Below are positions 1 through 62,413 of a stretch of DNA of 64,000 bases, one piece after another. Made by a program: the position numbers and the translations under genes. Below the pieces are notes generated by a model. It worked only from the letters and a program-made list of their open reading frames with translations, had not been told where the DNA came from and searched no databases. Location of the stretch: positions 1 through 64,000 of the forward strand of contig JAXGGA010001669.1 in the NCBI GenBank assembly GCA_038373865.1, written 5' to 3'. The DNA is from Uloborus plumipes. Its lineage: Eukaryota > Arthropoda > Arachnida > Araneae > Uloboridae. The stretch's first letter is position 1; every line of letters begins with the position of its first letter.

Positions 1-345
1 TTGCCACTCTACATAATTCAAAATTGTCTAAAAAAGCGTTTTTCGTACTTGAATTTCAAAAAAGTCACGAGGAGAGTCTCTCTGAGCAATATCCTCCGCC
101 ATCCACGATAATTTCCTGAAAACAATTCTTTATTTTGGGGTTTAAATTTCGAAAAATTTTCAGGGGAGTGCTCCTACCCCAATCATTCAAACTCGTTTAA
201 AATACTATTTTTAAACCTCAATTTCGAATTTTTCGCAGGAGAGTCACCGAAATCAAACTTTTTTCTAACGCTATCAAATATGCTTATAAAATAGGTATTT
301 TTTCACTTCGATTTCAAAAAATTTACGATGGAGAGTCCCGAACCC
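1..345. repeat. Diverged tandem repeat, about 85-bp unit
   Basis: About four diverged units share a TTTCRAAAAA-type stretch followed by GGAGAGT, at roughly 45-90, 140-185, 210-255 and 300-345. Spacing is about 75-90 bp. A related-looking stretch sits inside the hAT-type element near 18.16-18.30 kb, so this may be part of a dispersed transposon and not a satellite. The units were aligned by eye only. Confidence 0.4.
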
Positions 346-1679
346 CATCCCTTCAATTAAAATTAACTGCACATTATAAGAAACTTAATTTTCGTGACTA
401 AATTTTTAAATTATACCTGTGCCCCCCTGTCGGGCAAGCTTGCACCCCTGTCGGGCATTTCCTAGCGCCACCTCTTATTACATGTGAATGCGATTTTAAA
501 CTATTAATTTTGAAGTTTGTAGAACCAAACGTCAAAAATTGTGTTTTTCTGTTTTCAAACTTGTCGTTTCGTGTAAAAAAAACATTAAAATCATCTGGCG
601 ATTCAAATAACGTGAAAATAAAATCAGCTGCACACTTTCGTAACTAAAAAAAAAAGGTTTTCCGAAAAAAATTATTTTTCTCCATTTCTTTTTTACAATT
701 GCAAATGTGCTGAAACGACGGCATAAAAATGTGCAATTGGAGGGGGGTGTATGGGGGCCCCGGCATTAAAATTGTTACCGGGCCCCATCTCTGGTAGCAG
801 CGGCCTTGAGTTTCAGTTGAATTGTCTGCTTTATGATCATCCCTCCCTGATGCACATAAATTAGTAATTAAGAAAATTAAAAATAGCCACAAGAATTAAT
901 CTTAAACATTTCAAACAATTGGAAGAAATATTCAAAATAAATTGATGGAACAAAATAAAAGTTTATTTTATTGTATTAATACATATTTCGTAACTGGCGT
1001 GCTTAGTGTCTATTGTTCAATCGAATCACGCCATAAGTTTTTTAGATACAATAATCACTTTAAAGTTTTGAATGAAATAACTAAAAAAAATTCTATTATT
1101 TTTGGCCATAACCATCTAGTTGTTAGAAGTAAGATCTTGCCTAATGGCTATTTTTTTTTTTTTTTTTTGAAATCACTCCCACAACTGCATATTTGTTTCC
1201 AGAAACGACTCAGACTTGGAATAAATGAAAGTTCGATCTTAAAACTATTAGTAAATGTATTTTTTTATAAAAATTAAATACGCATTCAAAATTTTAATAA
1301 TTTTGCTTTGTATAAAAGTAACTACAGCTTTCTGAATAAGTGGTTAGATATAATATTGAATGATGAAATTGACAATAGGAAAAAAATAATTGGAAGAAAA
1401 AATATTTATATACACTTATAGAAAAATTGCACTTTTTTTGAAGTAAAATGTTTTTGAAATTTTAACTGTTATTATTTAAAATATATATTTTATTAATATA
1501 CCTGACCTTTCAAACTTCAAATCAAAATCATGTACATTTTACGAAATACTTTTACAACAATGCTATTTATGCTGCAAATATTAATTTTCAATGATGAAAA
1601 TTTAGAATGCTTTTAGATGTATCTTTTAGTGCATTGTCTTTGTATGTAAATAATTAACTATACATTTTTTTCCACACAG
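346..1679. other. Upstream intron or flank of the four-pass membrane gene; no exon seen
   Basis: AT-rich sequence. A short direct duplication of CCCCTGTCGGGCA lies at about 424-462. GGGGCCCC-type inverted segments at about 753-786 look like a fragment of a hAT-type element. The two open frames here lack good splice context and protein-like composition, so I do not call exons. The pyrimidine-rich stretch ending in CACACAG at 1673-1679 is a good splice acceptor for the exon that follows. Confidence 0.5.
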
Positions 1680-2521
1680 AAATAAATCTTCTACAAGCTC
1701 AAATGATGGAGTTCAACAAACGCATCAGCCCAGTTAAAAAGGAGCTAAATGAAAACATCTTGAGTGAATGCAGCCCAACATACAATTTCCAAGACGTGTG
1801 TTTACAAATTATAATCACAATAGCAAAAACATTTATATGCTTTGTAGGCCCCATTCTATTCCCAACGATGGTGTATTACATTGAAGGCAGCAGTATTCTA
1901 TTCTGGCAAGTGATGGTGATTTCTACCCTAATCGTCTTTTTGCTTGTAACAATGGCGTTTTCAGAACTGCAGTGCTTTGTTGGACACGTGAAGGCAAGCA
2001 TCTACGAGTTCCTGAATGTGTGCTTTAAGCAGAAGAAAATCAAAATCATTCAAGAAAATAAATTCCCTGCAGTCAACACCCATGTGCTGATGTTTTTAAT
2101 TGCAGCTACTCTCTTAAGTATAGTTACATACAGAGAGAGTATTTTAATTTTATTTTACGTATGTTTAGTGTCTGCTGGCTTTTTACTAGGAATACTGACA
2201 ATGCAAATGTATGAGCAATTCAAACAAGACGACAAACTGCCGCACTATAGTCCATGCAATATTAAATTCAACCTCATTGATGCTTCTCCACCACCAAAAA
2301 GTCACAGATTAAGCCTGACTGATGAAAAAAAGGAAAATTCTGTAACTTTAGAGCAATCTCTACGTCATGTGAATTCACAGAGAAGACTCGATTTCACAGG
2401 AATGCAGTTCACTTTGAAACCACCCATTCCAAACACCCCTCCCCCCAGCTATCAAGAAGCTGTTGATAGTACTCACAATCAGCCTTTAATGAACTTAAAT
2501 TATTTCTTCAGAACACCATAG
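1680..2521 (+). CDS. Four-pass membrane protein with C-terminal PPSY motif, last exon
   Basis: The open frame runs from the acceptor at 1679 to the TAG at 2519-2521. The first ATG is at 1703 and gives 272 residues. The frame stays open between 1680 and 1703, so the exon may continue a longer protein and the true start is uncertain. Four hydrophobic segments lie at about residues 35-60, 65-87, 126-143 and 146-167. A charged KKKIK stretch separates the second pair from the first. The C-terminal 100 residues look soluble, polar and proline-rich, and contain PPPSY at 246-250, a PPxY site of the kind bound by WW domains such as those of Nedd4-family ligases. I do not recognise the family. The pattern suggests a small tetraspan membrane protein whose turnover or trafficking could use the PPxY site; that role is inference. 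Confidence 0.65.
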
Positions 2522-3030
2522 GGGAAAAAGCAATGTACTTTTTCCGGGTTTAAAATATAAACTGGTTAAATGAGAGATTTAAACAGGTTAGATATTAAAA
2601 AGAATTTAAAGTATTCTGAATACTAAAACACAGTTCAACTAATTTTGTGTATAATTAATAAATTTTCTTAGCATCAAGTGCAATACTTGTATGCATAATC
2701 CAGCGGGAGACAAAATCAAATGCTATAAAGAAACTGTGCTTTTAAAACATACATTTTACTGCTTGAAAGTAGAATTGTCATTAATGAAACAGATATTGCA
2801 AGATTATTATACTTTAGAAATTCTTGTGACTAAGTCAGAAAATATATGGAAGAATTAAATGTAAGATTTCTAATACCACAAACAGGATTTGTAGGTGAAA
2901 AGCATTTTGTAGTATCAAAAGAGTATGAATTGCATTTCGTGTAAGGAAGAAAAGTACTAAATTGCATTTTTAGAACACTTCTAGGAATCCAGTTGTATGT
3001 GAATGAGTATGAATGTAATAAAGTTTTATT
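2522..3030 (+). other. Probable 3' UTR of the four-pass membrane gene
   Basis: AT-rich sequence with no long open frame. It contains AATAAA at 3017-3022, placed as expected for a 3' UTR of about 500 bases. Confidence 0.5.
3017..3022 (+). terminator. Polyadenylation signal AATAAA
   Basis: Canonical hexamer about 500 bases after the stop codon of the upstream plus-strand gene. The minus-strand gene has AATAAA hexamers (TTTATT on this strand) at 3026-3031 and 3051-3056, so the two transcripts probably end within tens of bases of each other or overlap. Confidence 0.5.
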
Positions 3031-3136
3031 TAAATATTTTTTTATAACATTTTATTTCATATAAATTTTTTAAATATGGATCTAAAGAGACAATTTACAA
3101 GAACACATTTACAAACTTATTTAAACTAATTAACAT

Positions 3137-3255
3137 TTATTTTTTAGCATTCATTTGTTTTTTTAATTCTTCTTGTAAGTAATGAAATCCTCTGCTAGTG
3201 GCGTCCTTTGTATCCTCAGGCAAAGATGCTAATGCCGACACTGTTATTTTTACAC
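3137..3255 (-). CDS. MIC13: MIC13 exon 4 (stop codon)
   Basis: 119 nt with TAA at 3137-3139. It starts after a TTTTCAG acceptor (minus strand) and completes the glycine codon split with exon 3. It encodes VKITVSALASLPED and the lysine-rich C-terminus. Confidence 0.9.
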
Positions 3256-6200
3256 CTGAAAAGATTCCAAAGTTGCATAGAAAAATATGTATATACATTG
3301 CTCTATGAATGAAGAGCAATATGTAATGCATATACATATTTTTGAATTATACTTTGAATGTGTTTATTTACTCTATAAATAAAGTTGATAAACACATTCA
3401 AAGTGCCAACAAAAGTAATTTAATATGAAATATGAGGAATCATAAAAATTAAGTTTGCTTCACACAAATAAGCTTAATAATAACATTTCAATAAAAGAAA
3501 GTTTAAATATGTTATAATTTTTCTAGGATTTTGTTACATATAATCTTTTTTCCAGAGAGGAGAAAGAGGATATATTTATAAATAACTACAGAAATTTTAA
3601 ATACGAAGCAAAACACACCATCCTACTGAACTTAATTTTGTTTAACAAGCGGAATTATTTAATACAACATAAATATTAAAATAACACAGTGAAGTGAATG
3701 GTACATTTATGCATTAGAAAAATTATCAGGATATAGAATTACTTCTCAAATATAAGGAATATTTGTAATTGTAAAAATATAAAAAATCTTCATACTGGGG
3801 ACTTGAGACTTGTCTCACATAGACAATGAAATAAGAAAATTGATATGAATTACTATTAAAAAGTGAAGTTTAAAGTTAAATTTCGTGAAAGAAAAATCTC
3901 ATGTTTTAAATTTAGTTATTTGAATGAATTTTGTTATTTTGCTGCTCTTGTTTTGCATACCAACATACAGATAACATGATAAAATTTATCAATATAAAAT
4001 CAGGAATGGTTAAAATGAATACTTTTGTACACACCTAAGGACTTGGCAAAAAGAAAAAAAAAGTCAAAATTAATTTTGGCATGATTAAAAGGAAAATTTA
4101 GGCAGAAATTTGAGCAGGAAATTTTTTCTTCACAAAAAATATTTACTATTTCGACAAGATTGGATGCAGGAAAAAGATAATTATGATATAGTTGCAATAT
4201 TTTTTGCATTTGAAAATAATATATTAATTAATGAGGATAGTGGAAGATATTTTGGATAACTTTAGTACTTTTTGGGATTAATTTTGACACAGAAAATAAT
4301 TGGTCTCCATCAGCAGTACAGCTCTAATAACTTTTTATTTATTTATTTTTAGGGGGACGTGGATCATATTAATGTTTGAAAAATTGCTATTATTTTGAGC
4401 GAAGAACTTCTTTTTAAAGATACTTTTGTATTTAAATATTATGATGCAAATTAAGTTATACTGTTTTGCAAATTTGAAAATGAAGTTGACAAATTTTAAA
4501 TCATATTTTTCTTATTAGCTAAAAGTTTGCGAAATTTAAATAGAAACTAAGATAAATGTTGTTTACAAAGGTTAAAATTTGATACATATCTTAAGCATTA
4601 AATTAACATTCTATTAAAAAATATATAGAATTTTTATTTACTTTCCAATAAAATTGAATATAAGTTCACTTCAGTGGAGAGTTCATTTAATTGTATAAAA
4701 AGAGTTTAGTGGCTAAAAAGATTCTCCAAAGTACAAGCATGTGAGTCTGAAGTTTAAATTAAATCGATGCCCTGACTATGTTTGGTGTTTTAGTGGTGGA
4801 ATAATTAAGGAAATTATATACATAATATTTAAAAAAGAAATAATTCAGCGGAGCATAAATGCATGAAAATTTCTAATTTATGTCCTAAAAATCAAACAAA
4901 CTAGAATAATTATTCAGTTTTAAAGATCCACTAAAAAGAAAGATAAAATGAATTATACCTGAATTCCAATAATTTATTAATTCTTGCTTTGACATGACGG
5001 ATGGGATCTGAAAAAGATAAGATTCCATTAGAAAAAGAAAAATGATTACAATATAAACCTTAGACAAGGAAAAATATTTTTAATGGTGTGAGTAAAAACT
5101 TAAGCTGGAAATTAAATAGAATTTTTCTTTTCAAATCAGAATGCACCTACAAGTATGTCAAATTATTATGACACTAAATTACTAGGAAATATAGATAAAT
5201 TTAAAAGAGAAATGCAAATAGAAGCAATTGAACAAGTGAAAAAAATGAAAAACACTAATTGGGGTAAGACAGATATCCATGAGAGTGAGGGTGGGGTCAT
5301 GGAGTAGAGATTGGGGGGGGGGGGGGGGGGATTTGGATAGGTTTTGATCTCTTTGTGGGAGAGTATCATTCTTAGAGGAGGGTGTTCTTCACCTTTAAGG
5401 AGGGGGGGGGGGTACCCTTGGTTAAAGGCAGCTTTCCCCTCCCTAATTCTAAAAAGATATTCCAAAATAGCATAACAACTTTCTCTTGTGTTTTTCTCTA
5501 TATTTTAAAATTTACTTTTACTGGGCTTAAGAAAAAATATAAAAAGATAAAAGGTTTTTTTTATACAAAAATGTTCTTATACATATTACAACATTTTTAT
5601 CACATTTATCAAGAAACTATAACTGTAAGAATCAGAAAATGCTAAATAAGTTGAATTGAAAGAGATGATAGTTAAACATGTTTTTGGTAAATACATTTTT
5701 TTTCTTGTCTCCCTGTAAGTGAGATACGAAATCTTTTTCTAATTTATTTATTTACATTGGGTAGTACAAATACAGAAAAAAATGTGGTTCTAATTTAGAA
5801 GTTTTAATAATTAGATTACTATAGTAAACTATATAAGTAAACAACGTCAGCCAAAAAAAAAAAAAAACTGTTACTGAAAAAGCTAACTGAATGAACAGTG
5901 ATTGAAGCATAAAAAAGTGTATTGTCCTATTATACCCCCATTGTGGGGCCCTAAACTGGAAAAGAACAAGTGAATGAGTGATGATGTTGTTGCATTGAAA
6001 AATAACTCACAATTTTGTGCCAAAAAAAATCGAGACTTTTCTGTAGAACTTTGCAGACTTTAAGAACTCATATCTCAATAATGAAGAGAAGAGAACAAAT
6101 GATTTATGCATGAAAAAACATGTTTCAAAGATTTAAAATCCTGAAAGGAGAATGAAAATTTTGATTTTTTTTTTAAACTGGAAAAAAAAAAAAAAGATTT

Positions 6201-8682
6201 ATTTACCTTTTCTAAGTAAGGCTCTAAACCAGGTATTGATTCAGCAATTTTTTTTGAAGCTCCAATACTTTCTGCTTGACTGTGACTGAACACACCTTGA
6301 TTTACTACAAAATACACAGCACCTCCTCCAAGTCCCAGTTTCAATAATGGTCTATAAATTAAAATTCAGATTTAATCATGCCATAAAGCAGATTAAAATG
6401 GTAAAAAATACAATGAATTAAAATGCACAGAAAGCTTGTTTTTAAAATAGTATTAGTTAAATGTTTTTACTATCAACATCTTTCTGTTTTATAAATATAC
6501 TAAGTACAGTAAAACCTCTTCGAGCAGCCATCCCTCTTAACGACCAGTTTTTCGTGGCAGATTTTTTGCCTTATAAACCTAATGTTAAAATCCCTACTAG
6601 CAGAAATTACCCAACCCTTTCGCATGGCCCCCAAGTGGGTCAATCATTTCACTTTTTCAAAAAATATGTTTGCTTCCTGTTTATAATCTTCAGCCTTTTA
6701 GCTGAAGATCAGCTTAGAAAAGGTCTCATGGTTTATAGGTTGGGATCATTTTGGAGTAAAAATTTTATTCACGTTTATTGATTTGTTCATTTGATTGGTC
6801 AGTGATCTGAATTGCAACAATCTAAAAGAGTGTTTTTATAAATCTTAAGCAGCTCAATGAAACTTCTGTGCCAATAGGAGAGTCGTAAATTAGAGAGTTA
6901 ATAAAGACGAAATTTGAACAAATTTTAAATACGAATCTTTCCAGCACAAAACAGCAGTGACGTAGTTTGATAATTACAGTACTGACTAACAGCAGGGCAA
7001 CCCAATAGAAGGTCAGGGGAGGTCAATGTAATAAAACATAAAAAGAAATTCTATTTTCTTTTTAACAAAAGTATCAAGCTTTATTTTAAATAAAATGATA
7101 TGTGTTGGACTTGCTTATATTATGTATGCTTCACAATTCCCAAGGATCAAAACAGAGGTATTCTAAATGTTCGAATCTGTGAGCGAGCAGAATAAAAATC
7201 ACAACCACAAAGTACGTGTTTTGAGTTTTCTTCTGCCTCCTCAAGGCAGCCTCTACAAGCTGGACTGTCAGTGACACCCAGCTAGTTGAGATGCCTGCTA
7301 AGAAATCAGTGTTTGGTTAGAGGTCCAATGGACATTTTAATGTCTTTCCTACTCCAGCTTAGTAGCTCTTAGAATCTCAATCAGAGGTGGCATTGATTGA
7401 GAGTGTTCGCTTGCCTCTGTGAGTCGGACTGAAGCCATCTGTCATACGAATAATTCATAAGCAGGTTTCTTACTGTATTCCTGACTATATTGTGGGGCAA
7501 ACCAAGAACAGATTTGGGTTCCACAAGCAGTGTTTTGAAACCCAACTTAGGAAGCTGATCAGTTGATTTGTTTCCCACAATATCACGCTGACCAGAAACC
7601 CAGTATGGGATAACCTTGTTCTTACTGACAAGTCTTACCAATGCATTGTGGCACTCTCATACTGTCTTGGTTCAGAAACAGTATCTATCAGAGCTTTTAA
7701 GGCGGCTAGACGATCAGAGAATTTTTTTCTAAGCTTACGAGTTATGCCACCTTCAAGGCAGTTAGTTACACATTTCATTTCATTTCACCCTCCAGGGTCC
7801 CCCGTACCTACCAGCTTAGTGGTTCAACCGGGATAGGGCCCTGAAGAACGCTCTGTTCTTAATTTTTGAACCAGAACCTAGGGTCGAGCAAACCATAGGC
7901 CCTAGCACCCCCAGAGGTATCGTTTCACTTGGAGAACTTTGTGACCACGACATTTTTAACGCCTCCCAGTCACCATTAATCAAGACGGTGGATCTTTGAT
8001 CGGCTGGGATCGAACCCGGGTCCCTCCGGACACGAGTCTGATGCCTTACCGATCGGGCCACCACGGCCCATAGTTACACATTTGACAGGATGGCTAAAAC
8101 TTCAGCCTGGTAAACTGCAGCCAACTTCAAAGGAAAAAGAAAAGCTATGCTTGCTGCTGCAGAAAAACACGAAGTGTCTCACGTCATTATAAATCTCCCT
8201 TTTAATATACATGGCTGTCACAAGAGTCAATTTTGCATATGCTCAGATGAATGAATAATTCAGTTAATTGGAGTTCAGATAACCGATACTTTATTGTATG
8301 TTCTTTCTAACTGCACTACATACAACAAAGACAACAGAAAGATTTAAAAGATAACTTTGAACTTTATAAAATGAAGTAGAACTTTATTTCATTAAACTGA
8401 ACCAATATTATATCCAAATTTATTTTTTTTTCAACATTTACTCGTGGAGCCCTTGAAGCAACATTGCTTTCACGTGATTCAGTTGTAAGACATCCCCAAG
8501 AAAACATTGTTTTTGCAACAACTACCAGTTACTACACATATATAGAAAAGTTACTTTTCCTACGAAACTGAATGCAAATGATATTCCTGATGCGAATAAA
8601 TTAATGTTGCAAAACAAATACGAAATAAAACTTTTTTTTCAACTAATTTCCCAAAATACAATACTTACCGTGCGATTTTCAT
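3137..8682 (-). CDS. MIC13: MICOS complex subunit MIC13 (QIL1), complete four-exon gene
   Basis: MIC13/QIL1 is a small inner-mitochondrial-membrane protein. It bridges MICOS subcomplexes, stabilises MIC10 and is needed for crista junctions. The spliced minus-strand model joins 8669-8682, 6207-6351, 4959-5007 and 3137-3255, giving about 108 residues (human is 118). All four junctions are GT-AG and the phases agree. Support: an N-terminal membrane helix with a glycine-rich GLGGGAVYFV face (residues 11-20), the family's conserved region around NYWNSGVKITVSAL (compare SWNAGIMTVMSAL in human), and a C-terminal amphipathic lysine-rich tail. There is no cleavable presequence, as usual for the family. 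Start chosen at 8682 because MKIAR splices exactly onto PLLKLG. The gene is head-to-head with Myo5 and tail-to-tail with the four-pass membrane gene. Introns 1 and 2 hold transposon debris. Confidence 0.9.
3256..4958 (-). other. MIC13 intron 3; one short palindrome, otherwise nothing seen
   Basis: AT-rich intron of 1703 bp. The only structure I see is the hairpin at 3351-3404, listed separately. Confidence 0.7.
3351..3404. repeat. Perfect 17-bp inverted repeat, 20-nt loop
   Basis: Arms 3351-3367 and 3388-3404 (ACTTTGAATGTGTTTAT and its complement) are perfectly complementary. It lies inside MIC13 intron 3. It may be a short transposon remnant or a stem in the pre-mRNA. Confidence 0.7.
4959..5007 (-). 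CDS. MIC13: MIC13 exon 3
   Basis: Only 49 nt, encoding IPSVMSKQELINYWNS plus the first base of a glycine codon. The acceptor is CTTTTTCAG and the donor GTATAA on the minus strand. Too short for ORF finders, but it holds the tryptophan motif typical of the family. Confidence 0.88.
5008..6206 (-). other. MIC13 intron 2 with long poly-G runs
   Basis: AT-rich intron of 1199 bp. Its middle (about 5240-5460) is G-rich on the plus strand, with a run of about 20 G at 5312-5330 and a second run at 5401-5412. It is probably an old transposon fragment, but I find no clear terminal repeats. Confidence 0.6.
6207..6351 (-). CDS. MIC13: MIC13 exon 2
   Basis: 145 nt, residues 6-53. It contains the glycine-rich membrane helix (GLGGGAVYFVV) and an amphipathic stretch ending GLEPYLEK. 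Acceptor TTTATAG, donor GTAAAT on the minus strand. Confidence 0.9.
6505..6570 (+). mobile_element. Solo terminal repeat resembling a pogo/Tigger element
   Basis: After a TA dinucleotide, CAGTAAAACCTCTTCGAGC (6507-6525) matches the form of pogo-like terminal repeats. I do not find its partner. A different pogo-like end in the opposite orientation lies at about 8262-8299 (complement reads CAATAAAGTATCGGTTATC), probably from another insertion. Confidence 0.35.
7150..8260 (-). pseudogene. Non-LTR retrotransposon (Jockey/R1-like) RNase H remnant
   Basis: Minus-strand translation, read across frameshifts and stops, follows the RNase H domain and C-terminus of LINE ORF2. AVYQAEVLAIL (near 8110-8140) is followed by SDRLAALKAL near 7690-7720, then WVSGQRDIVGNKSTDQL (near 7560-7600, matching the WVPGHxGIxGNExAD motif), and near 7200-7270 a CRGCLEEAEENSKHVLCGC zinc-knuckle-like motif. 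The element is 5'-truncated, frameshifted and split by a SINE. It is dead and lies in MIC13 intron 1. Confidence 0.8.
7776..8070 (-). mobile_element. tRNA-derived SINE, full length, with GAAAT tail
   Basis: Read on the minus strand it starts with a tRNA-like head: GGTGGCCCGATCGGTAAGG (box A region) and GGGTTCGATCCCAGC (box B), the two internal RNA polymerase III promoter boxes. A unique body follows and it ends in repeated GAAAT units at 7776-7790. Both ends are flanked by the 13-bp target duplication TAGTTACACATTT (7763-7775 and 8071-8083). It inserted into the RNase H region of the older LINE copy. Confidence 0.88.
8669..8682 (-). CDS. MIC13: MIC13 exon 1 (start codon, 14 coding nt)
   Basis: ATGAAAATCGCACG followed by a consensus GTAAGT donor on the minus strand. 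It encodes MKIA plus two bases of an arginine codon and joins in phase to exon 2. The start is supported by the position and charge pattern expected before the membrane helix. Confidence 0.85.
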
Positions 8683-9500
8683 CGTAAATTGTAAATTGTT
8701 CGAAATAGTCGGGAACGGCAAGTAAACAGAAACAACAACAACAAACTGACCTTCTTTCTACGGTTGCGGCTACTATGAAACTGTTTAATACAATATTAGA
8801 AAAATATTGATAGAAGCATATTTTAAATTTAATTGATCAAAGCCACAGTTTAATTAAAATTTCTGATCACTTTTGCGATTTAATTTCAGAATGTTTGCAA
8901 AAAATATATTTTTTTGCATGCGTACCGTTGTTTAACAGCTTCTGAACGCTATGTACTCTTTGTATTCAAATATTTCTGATTAGAAAATTACATATTTGAC
9001 ACCAATGTTTCCCTAAACTGTCAAAGGCATAAAAAGTCCATGATCAGCTGTTTTTAAATGGACTTTCGACTTGATTACATGGCAATGTTGCTGTCAATCG
9101 CATAACCATGCGCAACATAGCAAACAAGGTGAACAAGCCCATCTCGCACTCAAGTCAGCTTGGCGAAGCGAATGAAAGCTGATTTGCCGATTGGATTTAA
9201 TGAATGCCTGTCCTTAATAGTAGAAGAAAAGAATAGGTTTTCAACCGGTTTTTTACTCTTGGGCACGCTTACTAAAACTAGCCCATCAGCCTACACATAA
9301 AAATATTCTACGTGACATTTAAAGAAGTTGTGTATGTTTGATTTTCTAGGATGATTTGGAGTGGGAGACGATGTTTTCTTTAAATATTCCACTATATTAT
9401 ATTACAAATTGGAATTTCAAATCACGTACTCCCTTAGTGTGTAGTTTCAAATGTCCAGTTTGTTTACAATGGAATTATAACCCTTAAGGGAGCTTTCGGC
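8683..9500. promoter_or_regulatory. Divergent intergenic region between MIC13 and Myo5
   Basis: 818 bp separate the two start codons, so both 5' UTRs and promoters must lie here, or in unseen non-coding exons nearby. An inverted CCAAT-type box (ATTGG in CCGATTGG, 9187-9194) lies in a locally less AT-rich stretch at about 9090-9200. I cannot place transcription starts. Confidence 0.55.

Positions 9501-62413
<52,913 letters not shown>

Noticed and set aside
942..1277. 111-codon open frame upstream of the membrane protein gene
   Set aside because: AT-rich low-complexity translation with a poly-F run, no splice or family support.
7648..7836. Open frame on the plus strand
   Set aside because: It is the reverse of the LINE RNase H and SINE sequence, which are better read on the minus strand.
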